From NCBI GenBank assembly GCA_030144725.1, contig JASKMD010000010.1:4709045-4773044 (forward strand): a stretch of DNA of 64,000 nucleotides, read 5' to 3'. Positions 25,401-36,897 of the stretch are shown piece after piece; position 1 is the stretch's first letter; each line of letters begins with the position of its first letter. Source of the DNA: Haematococcus lacustris. Its lineage: Eukaryota > Chlorophyta > Chlorophyceae > Chlamydomonadales > Haematococcaceae. Below the pieces are notes generated by a model. The model was not told where the DNA came from and did not search any database. It saw only the letters and a program-made list of their open reading frames with translations. The position numbers were made by a program, and so were the translations under genes.

Positions 25401-28400
25401 CCCACCCCTCCCCTCCCCAGCCTAGACTCACGTCGCTCTCTGCTCCCAAGTTTCGCCAGTCGCCATACTCGCTGCCTGGTCTGTCAAAGCTGTCGGACAT
25501 CATGGCCATAGACGACTCTTCCATCCGGCTGGCCCCGCTGCCAATGCTGCTGGTGCCAAAGCTGGACAACCTGACTGCGCTCTTTTCAGAGACTGTGGCA
25601 GGTGGCAGGCAGTTGCCAGGCAGTGCGCCCAGCGTGTTGGCGCCGGCGATTGGCACACCCTTATCAGCTTCATGGTGAGAAATGCGTCCCACAAAGAGCA
25701 GGTCCAAGGGGGCTGGCGGGACTAGAGGCCCTGCACCCTCCACAGCTGGCAGCGACAGTGCAGCTTCGGCTGCAAGTTCTCCCCCGTTTGATGTTGGTAC
25801 CTGGATGTCAGGGTCAGCACCCTGGCGGCCAAAGGGGTCGTTGCCATGTGTGTAGCCCGTGACCAGCTGCTGCGCCTGCTCTGCCAACTGGCTGTCGGGG
25901 TCGTCGGGCAGCAGGTCCATCCAGGTCTGGCTACCGTTGCCCTCTTTGTGGGCGTCTGCCGACTCCCAGAGGAAGCCCAGCAGGTCAGAGCTGGCCTGGA
26001 AAGCGACCTTGTCCACCCCGGCTTGTGACCCTGTGACACCATCAGAGCCTGGCACCCAGCTGCTGCCCTGGCTGTTGTGCCGAAAGCCTGGCTTGGGGTG
26101 CAGGGGCTGCAGCCCAGTCTCCTACAGGGCAGATAGCACAGGTGTGTGGAGAAGCAGGTATGGACTGTTCACCTGCTGAGACACACGCTGAAAGGCATGA
26201 GATATAGCGTGACCTGGAGTGCACATAGACAAGCATCTAAATTGAAGAAGCAGGGGTGCGAGTAGGTGCCTCAATGGACTCTTCACCTGCTGAGACGCAC
26301 GAGATCTAGTGTGATCCTAAGTAAGGTTTACGTTCCTTCAGCGTGTCAAGCAGCACTGGTTATGTGGCCATCTTCTTGAAACTTGCTGCACTGCTACATG
26401 CACCTGCTGGTGCTTCAAGAATGAGATCACCGCTCACGAAACCACGGGAAAAAAGGCATAGCAACAGTCATGGTTGACTGGGGGTTATGTTTGATTGGGG
26501 TTCATGGGTGCCTTGGGTAACCCTGGTAGCACATGGAGCTGATTTGACGGTGGATGGACCCCAGCGATTAGTAAAGGGGTGCCCTGATGCGGCTGGATGA
26601 CCTGCTGGGCACTTCTGGGCACTGCTAGGCATACCAGCCAGGACAGCAATGCCTTGCATGCATGCTGCGCTGCTGCATTCCCCTCCATCCCGCCTGCCCC
26701 CATTGCCACAGGTGCAGCAAGGGATGGCTGCACCCAGTGTGTGGTGTATCCGTGGTTCACACAGACTGAGTGGCAAACCAGGCAGCAGGCAGACCAGGCA
26801 GGACATACCTGAGCCAAATCCAGTTGAGCTTGCATGTGCATGCGTCTTGTAGCAGACCTCCGCCACAGCCACACTGCCCCGAGCAGCCCCGCCAAACCCA
26901 GTAGTCCACCCAGCACTGACACGGGCACCACCCAGCGTAAATCCGGCTTGCTGCGGCCACTGGAAGCTGGGTAGAAGGTGACGGCAGCCAGGGGCGTGCC
27001 AGGCAGTAATGCAAAGGGGGTGGAGCTGGCGTCGCTGGTCAGAGTCACTCGGGTGCCGGACCAGCGGAGGAAACGGATGCGGGCAAAGACGAGGGAGGTG
27101 TTGGTTTGGGATGAAACCTGCAGGCAGGCAAGCCACACCATGGGCCACCTTTACTCCCCATGCATAGCATCATGGCATCATCTACCAGTGTACTAGCAGC
27201 TGCAGTAAGATATCAGTGTGGATAGGAGTGGCGCACCACCACCACCATCATTGCCCTTGCATAGCACCTGCAGCTACCATGTGACAACAGCTGCTAGTGT
27301 GACAGCAGCTGCAGTAGGGCATCAGTGTGGATGTACGGATAGGGGTGGGGCAATGAATGCTCTAACGTTTAGTGTGAAAGTTGAGTGTGTTGGGCTTTGT
27401 CATCTGCATCTTTATTGAAGTGTGACCCGCTAACAGAGTCCAAACACTGACCAATGACGCGTCAAAGATGCGAGACAACGTAGCCTGTGTGTTGCTGCTC
27501 AAGCTGCAGCCGCAGGTGGAGGCCCCACTGGCAAACAGGTGTAGCAAGGCCAGCTCTTGTTGAGGAATGAACAGAGTGACCAGGTCCAGCGTCACGCTGC
27601 TGTCCGAGCTGCGTGTTGGTCAGCAGAAGCAGGTGAGCTGGCCATATGCTCCACCAGTCCCCTTCCCATAGGACCCCCACAACAACACCCAACAACGGTG
27701 ATTGTTGATATGCTGCTGCTGCTATTAGCTACGCCCACTGTCTTTGACTTATGCTGATCACCATGCCCTACCCTACCCAACTTGCAGCCATGTCCCAAAC
27801 CCTGCTCAGCAGCACATGTTGCTCATGATGTAACGACCTCATGCATCATCATGCCACACGTCAGTCCAAGCAATGAAGAAGCCCCACCCAGAACCACAGC
27901 ACCCTACCCTTACCTGATGTTGCCCAGAGCCCACAGCGCAGTGCTGAAGTCCTGCAGAGGGTCTGGGGAGGCTGACCGTGCTGATGCCGGCTGAGTGGCT
28001 GTATTGAGCAGCGTAAGGTTGCGGATGGTTAGCTGGCTGCCCAGCCCCAGCACCACAGACTCAGCCTGGCCCACCATGTCAACAGCTAGGCTGCGCAAGG
28101 GGTGACCCTGCCAATACATGCTGACCCTTGCTGGGATGGACACTGAGAAGGGGAAGGTACCAGGCCCCTGCCGCTGGGGTGGTGGGCTGGGAGGCGATGA
28201 CACTGGGCTGGGTGGCAGGCTGCTGCCGTTGGCTGAGCTGTTCACCATACGCACGTTACACACTTGGATAACGTAGGGCTGAGCTGTTGTGAAGCTCAGA
28301 CCGCCGGCCAGTTGGCTGGGGTTGCAGGAGGACATGGCAGAGGGAACAGCAGCATAGGGATCCAACCCCCACTGCAGGATGCCTGTCTGCTGTATGGGCG

Positions 28401-31400
28401 GCAGCAAGGGGTATTGCTCAGAAGCAGAGACCTGGGTCATGTTGTACACCATGATGTTGCTGTACTTCTTCACCACGTTAATGATGTCATTGCTGGCCGG
28501 ATTGTTTGACAGGGCCAACTGCAACCAGCAGAGTTAGGACTAGGATTAGGGTCAGGCGCAACCAGCATGGTTAGGGTAGAAGGTGGTGGAGGGACACCAG
28601 AAACTGAAGCTGTGGAGGTGATCCAGGTGCAGCGAGGAGGGCACGGCACCCAGCAGGGCACAGCAACCACTGGGTGAAGGAGACCACACCACAGACTACC
28701 GGCCGTGGAGGTGAGCCAGCACCAGACAACAGGGGAGTCGAGGCCAAGGAGCTCAGCAGGCAGGGCACTACAGTGCACGTGCTTATTTGCACACATGGCG
28801 AAGACACATGCCAGAGACGCATGCCACAGGCACCTGCTGCAGGCAAATGCCAGAGGCGTATGCTGCAGGCACAGCACCTGGAAGTCGTCTAGGGTGAAAA
28901 GGCCGTTGTTGTTGGCCACCCATTGGGCAGTGGACGAGATGCTGGCGATGGGGGACAGGTATCGAGCGTACCTGCAAGCAGCCCGGGCCATCATGCATTG
29001 CATTGACTTCATGCATTCTCTACATATCGCTGAGGGATGATTTCGCATGATCAGACAGCCTGGCAGGGTTCGCTGCGCTGATGAGACAATTTGGTGTGAT
29101 TGATGCACAAGCAGACCAGTAATGATGCCATGAGCCGAGTTCAACACTGCTGTGGGATGTGCTGTGCTATGTGCATGTGCTGAGTTGAGTACTCCGCACG
29201 TATAGCACCACACACTCAGCCCCACCATCATCGTCAAGACAGGGAGTCAGCTACAAACTGGTTTCAACATCCAGCATTGCCACCACCACCGCTCCCACAC
29301 AGTGTGCACTGAAGGAAGTTGTTGCAGCTTGAAGACAATGCAAGCACTAGCACAGCTCAGCATGGCAGGTGCCAGGGTATGGTGTGAGCAGGTGGCAGTG
29401 GTGGTAAAAGCAGGGGTGGGGTACCAGCACAACCAGCAGGAGCGCCCACCAGTAGGAAAGGTACGCTGCAGGCACGGCAGACAGGCAGGGTTGTGAGCTT
29501 AGCAGCTTAACCATGATCAACACATGGCAATCGTCCAAATGCCCAATTAGTCCAAATGTCGAAATGGTACTATCGTTGCATGAATGGCAGGTGTTCAAGG
29601 GAGACATGCAGCAGTTACAGCTAGTATGCGGCAGGTATGCGGCAGATATGCAGCAGTTGCGGCTGGTGAAGTGTGTCGTGCTAATTGCAGCACCTGCTGA
29701 TCACAGGCATTGCCAATCAACAAGCCAGGTCATCAGGATGGAGAAGAGCTGGAGCTGGCAATTGTGTGTTCATACATGGGTGTCATCTTCGTGACATGGC
29801 ATGGGTCAGCATCAGCATTGCGCTGCAGAAAAGTCTCTTTGCCAAGCTAGGTGTGCACGCTGAGCATATGAAGCTAGAAGCAGAATTGAGAACAAGAGTG
29901 CGCAGGGCGCACAGGGCAGTGCACAGGCATCCCAGTGCGTCCAAGGGATTCAACATCACACTTACTTTGGACATCTGCTGGATACACCATGATGTTGTCC
30001 CGAATGACAATGCGCGTGGAAGTGGTGGCAGGTCTGCGACCATGTCAACAGCAGGATAGGGAGCACCAAACCTCAGTGACTATTTGCAAGGACACAGAGT
30101 CAGCGACTGTGCAGAAAGCTGCTACTGTGGTCCTTAACACTCCCCCAACAGTGTTGCTGCACCTGCTGCCTGGGGCTAGACTACATTTATCATGAACAAG
30201 CGAGCAGCAATGCCAACCCAGTTGTGGGTGAACTGGGTCGGCTGGAGAATCAGATGCAGTGCCTTGTGGGCTCAAGGTCAGTGACACACCTCACGGGCAC
30301 AGGTAGGATGCATCAGTGGCAGCACATGACAATGGGGAAGGCGGGATCAGGCAGGTGGGTCAGTCACACACCTTTGGATGTTCCACAAGTTCCCGATGAA
30401 GGAGGAGGAAGGGAACGCGTTGTCTGGCCCGAAGATCATGTTGGTGATCCCCACACGCCTGTGTGCATTGCTCAGGTGCAACAGTCCGCTGTGGCAACCA
30501 AGGGCACGAAGGCTCACAAGGGGTCTCGTCACTGTTGGAGCCGTGCTAGCTGTTAAGAGGTGCAGCAAAGTGACTGCCAGATTAAGATGTGTGAATGCAG
30601 CGGTTGCATTTCGTGTCATGCGGCTGCATGGTTTAGCCTGTTTGGTAGGATCCCCCATCTGCAGGAGTGTGAAGCCTGAATCCCTCTCTCACCATAGGTA
30701 CAGCACTGCTGTTTGCGAGATGTTCAGTGTTGTCGGTTCAGCTCTGCATGCAGGCATACGAAATATAGTTTGTGTTGCATGCGGGTGCATCCTGCCATGA
30801 TACTACAAGAGCAAATGCGCATGGCACAATGCTGAGGGAGAGGTATCCTCCTTACCTAAAGTCAATCCATGCCAGCTCATGTACATCAGACCCAATTAGT
30901 GAGACATTCCTGTACAGTTGAGTGGCATTCTGTGGCGTCCCCCAACCAAAGGCTGGGACTATATGGTAGAATCTGCCAGGAATTAAGTAGATGGTGACGT
31001 TGTCATGCTGAGCCTGAAGGCTTGTTACGGCTGCAAATAGTGTTTCATTGCGACTGACAGTGGTGCCAGCGCAAGTCACAATTGCTGGGGTGGCTGATTG
31101 CACTCCAGGGCAGGCAATGCTGAAGTTGTTGAGAGACAGGCTTTGATACGTCCATTGCTTGATGTTCAACAACGTAGAAGTAAGCTACGATGCATATTCC
31201 ACGCCAAGGCTGTAAGGTCCCATGTACGGCCCTGGCCATTACGCTCGAGCTCACCTTCACGCCCGTAAACTCTGCCTGGGCGCTGCACAGAAGCTTGGTG
31301 AGAGCTAAAAGCGAGGTCGAACAGGCTCCAGGAGTGCTGGCTGACAAAAGGAGCTGCGAGGTACCGCTTACTGTGCCCGCGAGCTGTAAGCCCGTGGAGG

Positions 31401-31575
31401 TGCTAATGCTGGCCGCTGTGTCGTTCAAGGCGACAGAAATAGAGATGCCGCTGCTTAGGTTGTATCTGCTGCCTGGTAGTAACTCGAAGGGCTGGCTATT
31501 TCGCAGCTCTGACCAAGCAAGCACCAGGGCAAGCAGTAGGGCCTGGGCCGGAAAGGGCCACTGTCGCTTTCGCAT
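19454..31575 (-). CDS. Receptor-like protein kinase with large ectodomain
   Basis: Sixteen recognised exons, 5' to 3' on the minus strand: 31575-31255, 31184-30856, 30458-30372, 30033-29966, 28971-28878, 28518-27914, 27608-27452, 27117-26809, 26121-25432, 24962-24866, 24413-24311, 22347-22195, 21912-21747, 21019-20948, 20773-20681, 20197-19454 (stop). About 1,360 residues. A signal peptide (PAQALLLALVLAW) opens exon 1. The ectodomain is rich in N-glycosylation sequons (NMT, NSS, NGS) and has a Ser-Pro linker (SPPSPPP), as in algal wall-associated proteins. One TM helix (VPVSVLGGLLGLAGLLGAVW) precedes basic WRR. Kinase: LGAGAHGVVYRG loop, VAVK lysine, ALQEAA helix, LAHPNIV, IIHG/DLSPANILL (HGD rather than HRD), VGDFGL, GTPFYTAPE, DVYSFGVILHEL, and EMRP late in the domain, with about 120 low-complexity residues before it. 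Phases close from 28971 to the stop; the junction 29966/28971 does not, so one exon may be missing. Ligand and substrates unknown. Confidence 0.87.
22430..23952 (+). mobile_element. pogo-like (Tc1/mariner superfamily) transposon, internally deleted
   Basis: Termini CACAGAGG...CCTCTGTG form imperfect inverted repeats of at least 35 bp (left from 22430, right ending 23952; both continue with TGGCC, AAA, CTGATAG). They are flanked by TA dinucleotides at 22428-22429 and 23953-23954, the TA duplication expected for the superfamily. It lies antisense in the kinase-gene intron between exons 24413-24311 and 22347-22195. The only cargo is the broken transposase below. Confidence 0.85.
22828..23769 (+). 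pseudogene. pogo-like/CENP-B-type transposase with DDE core deleted
   Basis: From ATG 22828: a basic N-terminus, then a psq-type helix-turn-helix (PSIAALAQQFSIPYATLHGV), KRGRPTVLS, and the KAPGEKWRRGFM segment that normally ends the CENP-B-type DNA-binding region of pogo transposases. At about 23245 the frame changes, and the sequence continues with what resembles the far C-terminal part (VDTAIHYSVGFS, FLKTGLHPPSKE). The catalytic DDE region that should lie between is absent, so an internal deletion joined the two ends out of frame. The remaining DNA-binding part is open for about 140 codons and could in principle make a truncated binding protein. Confidence 0.7.
24812..24858 (+). repeat. GATGAGCCT short tandem repeat
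   Basis: Four or five imperfect copies of a 9-bp GATGAGCCT unit next to the donor of the kinase exon 24962-24866. Confidence 0.7.
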
Positions 31576-31585
31576 CGCACACTGC

Positions 31586-31620
31586 GCAATAGCCTATCTG
31601 CTAAACAGATAGACTATTGC
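31586..31620 (-). promoter_or_regulatory. Stem-loop immediately upstream of kinase-gene start
   Basis: Arms of 15 bp (31586-31600 and 31606-31620) pair with one mismatch around a 5-base loop. The structure ends 11 bases before the ATG at 31575 of the receptor kinase, so if transcribed it would be a 5'-leader hairpin next to the start codon. It could instead be a binding site or a transposon footprint. Confidence 0.5.
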
Positions 31621-31849
31621 TTGACCGCGGTCGGACCCTGGGATGGCATGGACGCTACCTTTAGGCCGCATGATTGCTCCCTGGTTGCAGCATGGTATGA
31701 AATGTCATGGCCATGTGTTTGCAGATGCTTCGCAGGTTGTCAAAATCACAGCCCTTGCGCAGAGGGGAATGTGTGTGGTGGTAGTGGTCCAGTGTAGGGA
31801 ACAAGTAGGGCAGCGGTGGGCCACAGAAGTGGAAGCAAAGGGCACACGT

Positions 31850-32115
31850 CTCTCCATGGGCACACTACATGCTTGCCTGGGTGTTCATTCGAGGAGTGTT
31901 GCAAGGTGTCCATGAACTTGGCGAGCTTGCGCCTGGTCCCGCTCGTGCTGGCTGATGGCATCTCGTAGCTGACGGTCGGCATGTCTGCAGCTTCTGTCGA
32001 ACCATTCAGGCTCTGACCTGCTCTGGTGCCTAGGGACAGAGGGGCCAGCCTTAGCCTTAAGCATGCCCGCACGCTCGGCTGCATCCCTGGTTATTTCCTT
32101 GAACGCCTTGATCAT
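31850..32115 (-). pseudogene. Possible LINE (non-LTR retrotransposon) ORF2 scrap
   Basis: The minus-strand open frame contains PEWFDRSCRHADRQLRDA, reminiscent of the WFD-x2-C-x3-R linker between the endonuclease and reverse transcriptase of LINE ORF2 proteins. Nothing else of a LINE is visible nearby. The call rests on one short motif. Confidence 0.35.
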
Positions 32116-32119
32116 GGTA

Positions 32120-33227
32120 CAACTGGTGGTGGACAGGCAGAGTCATCAACAAGGCATCCATATCAGGCTTTGGTGCTGCAGTTTTACATTTAACCCAGCC
32201 CACCACCAACCACCAACCACCAACCACCAGCCACCCAGCATAACCTTTCCTTGCCCCAAGCTCTTACAACCACAAGAAAAACATGACAGGAATGGTTCAT
32301 ATGTCACCCCAAGGCGTATGACACAGGTGTTGCCTTGGGCCAGGGAGCGAAAGGTAGGGCGTGGGGGGGGGGGGATGGGGAGGGCGCAAGAGGGGGAGGG
32401 GGGTAAGGGCGCAAGAGGGGGAGGGGGTGACAGAGGATTGAAGAGGGGGAAGGGGTCTAGGTCAGGTGTCCAGTCGTGGAAAATATCGCAAGCAATTGCT
32501 GTCCTTCAGCTGTCAACAGCAGGCATGCTGAACATGCGGCACAGCAGCAAAACGTCTACATCCTCACTACAACTCACACAGGAGGTTGATCTTCCTTTGC
32601 CAGCAGGGCGGCTGGTGCAGCAGGGCACCTTGCAAGCAGTGTGCAGCAGGCTGAAACATCCTGCATGCAGCCCATGCATGCAGCGGCAAGGCGTGTCACC
32701 ATACTGTCCCAGTGATGAGGGAGTAGGGTGCAGGTCATGAGGGTGGAGGGTGAAGGCCATCCAGTGAAACTCTCACCACAGTTAGGAGCTGCTGATTGTG
32801 CCAGAGCAAAATGTGGCTCATACTCCATGACTCATAAGCATGACTCATACGCAGTAGGTGGCCAGATGACCTGAGTAGCTCCAGCTGTGGTGTGGCGCCG
32901 CCGCCGCCGCATGCTGGCCAGGCCATCTGCAGTTGAGCTGGAGGTGGTAGCCGCCCACCGGCCCCCCCAGGGAGCCTGATCCATCCTTCCCAGGGAGCCT
33001 GATTCATCCACCTGTTGCATCAGGCTGCATCGCCTCTCAGCTCCTTCAGCAGAAAGGTGAGTAGAGCGCTGGCTAGACTGGTGGGCAGGGGTGAAGGCTG
33101 AGGTCGCTGCTTGCGGCAGGAGCACCCCCTTGAACCTGGGTCAGGCCAGCATCAGCACTGTGGTGGAGCCTCACTGTGGGCAAGTGAGTGAGCGAGGTGA
33201 GTGAGCCAGATGAACCAAGTGAGGTGA
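32120..33227. other. Gene-free stretch
   Basis: Contains purine-rich GGGGGAGGGG and GCGCAAGAG repeats at 32360-32450. No convincing coding pattern. Confidence 0.5.
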
Positions 33228-33360
33228 CGTCGGAAAGTTTCGGACCTCTGAAAACCAACTTTCCACAAGTTTTCAGAGGTTTTTCAGCGTTTTCTTTTAG
33301 GGTGTTAATTATGTTATGGCTCTGATCAGGCGCGAATCCGAGGTATGAAACTTTCCGACG
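33228..33360. mobile_element. 133-bp MITE with CGTCGGAAAG terminal inverted repeats
   Basis: The left end CGTCGGAAAGTTTCGGACC and the inverse complement of the right end (CGTCGGAAAGTTTCATACC) match over about 20 bp with two changes. The AT-richer interior contains its own short inverted repeat (CAACTTTCCACAAGTTTTC). A half copy lies at 17745 and the first 10 bases recur at 54495. It has no coding capacity. Flanks are GAGGTG-like on both sides, but the exact target duplication is not clear. Confidence 0.75.
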
Positions 33361-34308
33361 GAGGTGGGTGAACCAGGTGAGTGAGCGGCACCAGGCACAG
33401 CGCTGGGGTGTGCAGCCAGTGTGCGGTGTAAGAGAGAGTGAGAGGGAGCAGGGCACGGTGGGCTGAGTGAGGCAAGGGGGGTCACTCAAGCGGTGCAGCT
33501 CTTGCTGCCTGGTGACTGTCCAGCCCCGCCCTGCCCTGCCCACCCGGGACACCCGGGACCTGCTTGTGCTAGAGGCGCTGGAGGCTGGTCATGAAGATGT
33601 GGCCATGTCCTACAGTGTAGGCTACACCCCACCCCGGCCAGCCTGGTGTGGCGGTGGGGTTTGCGGCGGTGCTGCCACTGCAGCCTGCCTGACCTGTCCT
33701 GCTTGCCCCTGATCTGTCACTACCGCCGCCCTGGCCCCTGCTTACCGTCCATGGACCTGAGTAGGGTATGGCGCCTCACCTGCCCCTTCATGCCGCCTGC
33801 CCCGCCTGCCTCGCCTGCCCTGCTGCCCCTGCTGCCCCTGTCATGCCTGGCCTGGCCACGTTACAAGAGCCAGGGTGAGGTGATCAGTTGAACATGATGC
33901 GCCTGGACCTGGGTCAAGGTGTGTGGGCGGCACATGGCACCACACTAGTGTAGGCAGCAGCACAGTCATCATCAGGGGCAGCAACAACAGCACCACCAAC
34001 CAGCAGCAGCTCTGTACCCCTATGGCCATGTTCATACCAGGCACAGCCAGCTGACTGCTATGCTGGCATGACCCCTGGTAGGCAGGAGAAGAAGAGGCAG
34101 CAGCAGGCCTGGGGAACAGCCTGGTCTCCAACCTGCAGCTGGCTACACCTGCACTGCCATGCCGGCAGCACAGCACAGCACAGCACAACACGGCAGCGGG
34201 CACACACTTGGCTGGCGCAGCAGGCACAGCTGGGCACAGTTAGACGTGACTGATGACTTCAGCCCACCAGGTCCTTTTGCCACTTGCTTTGCCCGCTAGC
34301 CCAAGGTC

Positions 34309-34406
34309 GATTGAAAGAAAGAAAGTAAGAAAGACACCGCCCTCGCCGTCGGGCGTGCGTTAAAGTACAGTAGCCTCGGGGCGTGCCCTTGCTACCCTTC
34401 CACCGG
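34309..34406 (+). repeat. Dispersed repeat copy A (GAAAGAAAG...CACCGCCCTCGCCGT)
   Basis: About 98 bp that match, in inverse orientation, the block at 42460-42556: a GAAA run, GACACCGCCCTCGCCGT, and GGGCGTGCCCTTGCTACCC. This indicates one repeat family with copies 8 kb apart in opposite orientation. Confidence 0.7.
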
Positions 34407-36217
34407 TAAGGTCGCTCGTCCAGGGTGCCTGCTGCCCTGCAGCACCCGTCCCTGCCCTAAGCCTCACAGGGCGCTGGTCAGGGTGCAGGGCAGGTGCAGG
34501 GCTACAGAGGGTGCAGAGGGGCAGCTGCCTGCACTGCACCCGCAGGTTACAGCATCCAGCTCCAGGTCAGCAACTCAGACGGGCGCAGCTGGCACAGGTG
34601 GACCAAGTCCTCGAGGTCAGCACCCTGACCCAGCACCACACACAGTGCTGCAGCAACCCCTGAGCCATGCCGTCCTGGTAGTCAAGAGTAGATCAGGCAT
34701 GGGGCAGGGCAGGGCAGGCCTTGTGGGACACAGGGCTGCTCACAGGGGGCTGTGGAACTCTTCAACACCAGGTAGTAGTAGTAGTAGTTGTTACACAAAG
34801 GAGGCAGGGCTCGGGTGGATACAAGCCAACCCCCAAAGGTGAAAGACTGAGAAAAGACCTGTGTTAGAGCTTAAGAAAAACCTAGGGGGGGAAATCTAGA
34901 AGTAAGAGAAGAAAGAGAAACAGAAGTAAGAGAAACAAGAGACTAAAGGGGAAGGGAGCTGAAGGAGAGGTGCCTGGTCAGGTCAGGGCTGCAGGGGTGG
35001 GGGCAGGGGTGGGGGTGGGGGGCCTACTGCTGGCAGCAGGGTGATGGTGCTGTAAGGCCCAGAGCAAAGGGCCGGGGGCCTTCGCGCTGTTCCTCAGCAT
35101 TCCTGAGCAACGGGGCAGCAGGGTGACGCCGGTGTTGTGGTTCACGCCTGGCAGATCTTGCGCAACAGAAGGAGTCATGGAGCACGTCCCATCACAGCGC
35201 AGTCACAAACAGCCACTGCTGACCTGACTAGCAGGTTGATCAGCAGCATGCACGACAAGGGCTGGACATCCTGGGGTGACTGCTTTGCCTGGCACGCCTG
35301 GTAGGGTGAAGCAGGTGAGGTGGGTGCTGGCCCTTAGGCAGGGTTAGGGTGAAGGGGTGAAGGTTAGGGTTGTCAGCCTACCCCTTAAGCAGGTGAGGTG
35401 GGTGCTGGCGCCTGGGCAGTTGTGGAGCCACATGGCACCTGGGAAGGGTTGGGGGGTTGTAGCGTGCGGATCAGGGCTTCAGGCTCCTCATTCTACCCCT
35501 GACACAAGTGAGGTGGGTGATGGTGCCGAGGCAGGTGAGGAGCCATACTGTCAGACCCACCCCTGTACCAGGGTCCTTCCCGTGTAGGCCAGTGGCCAGC
35601 TAGGAGTGCGCAGGCTCCCCGCACCAGCCCCTGCCCCTGCCCCATCCCCTGCCTGCAGCTACAGCCGCCCCTACCGCACCAGCCCCTGCCCCTGCCCCAC
35701 CCCCTGCCTGCAGCTGCAGCCGCCCCTACCGCACCAGCCCCTGCCGCACCTGGCATGTGGTCTATCCCTATGGAGACCTCGTTGCCATGCAAACCCAACA
35801 GCATCACACTGACTGCGTCACAGAGACAATCGCGCTGGGCACCCCCAGCGAGTCAGTGCCTTTGTGTCTGGGACTGGGGGTGTAAACAGCAGGGGCAATG
35901 TTGTAGTGGTGGGGGGGTCAGTTTTTCACGCGTTTCCCGGCAAGCGGCGCGTTAACTCTTGCGAGTGAGGCCATGCCGGCGCAAGCGATCGCGTACACAC
36001 TTCAGCTGCTCACTGTCTATCGTTCTAGTAGTGAGCAGCGGCACCAATGAGCGAACCACGTTCGGCAGCGAGCCGGAAGTACAATGTACACTACAAAGTA
36101 CACCCCCTTTCAACCAATCCGAACCAACCAAATTCCAACCCCATCTCCCAGCCCCCGCATAAGCCTCCCACCCCCTCCCTGCCCCACCCTCCCACCCCCT
36201 TCCAGCCCCCTCAGGCA

Positions 36218-36425
36218 GGCATGCGAGGCATTGGAGCAGGCAGGCATGCGAGGCATGGGGGCAGGCAGGCATGCGAGACATGGGGGCAAGCATGCAAGGC
36301 ATGGGAGCAGGCATGCGAGACATGGGGGCAAGCATGCGAGGCATGGGGGCAGGCATACGAGGCATGGGGGCAAACATGCGAGGCATGGGGGCAGGCATGC
36401 GAGGCATGGGGGCAGGCAGGCAGGC
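36218..36425 (+). repeat. GGCATGGGGGCAGGCATGCGA minisatellite
   Basis: About 10 copies of a 21-bp unit with AGGCATG, GGGGGCA and GCATGCGA cores. A simpler GGCAGG repeat occurs at 37290-37390, inside an intron of the JmjC gene. Confidence 0.85.
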
Positions 36426-36897
36426 ACCGGGAGGGGCCGGGTATGTTTCCTTTTAGTTAGTGACACCTGACCCTGACCCGTGGAGGGGAACCCAACAAGT
36501 GTTGCGCCCACAACAGTCGCTTCACGGTGATGTAAAAGCTGAGGGCGGCCGAGCAGACAAACGCCTGGGATGGTGTTTACTTACAACGTCATTTCTAATC
36601 CAGGGACACCTCCTGAACAACATCTTGCAGTTTAGATTCACAAAGCCCACCCAACAGCCACAGCATCTGCAACGCCCCACGGTGCCACATACGGGGTTAA
36701 GCCCATGCCAACACGATGCCAACACCACACAGCAGGCAGGACATGCAATGTACAGTTCTTAGATAAGAAATGGCTCATGCGCGTGCATCCAAACAGTTTC
36801 AAAAAGAGCGAGCCACCCATTAGCCATAGTGTGCCATACCAGCCATTAGTTATGGCGGTAAACACAGCTACTTGTATCTGTACTTTTCACTGCGTCA

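Larger units (their letters stand above)
33361..36897. other. Long stretch without a recognisable gene
   Basis: Several short open frames exist on both strands, but none shows a family motif or consistent splice structure. It contains the dispersed repeat at 34309-34406, a CAGCCGCCCCTACCGCACCAG duplication at 35610-35750 and a minisatellite at 36218-36425. Confidence 0.45.

Noticed and set aside
33073..33552. Minus-strand 159-codon frame with RRKVSYLGFAPDQSHN
   Set aside because: The centre of the frame is the non-coding 133-bp MITE and the rest shows no family motif.
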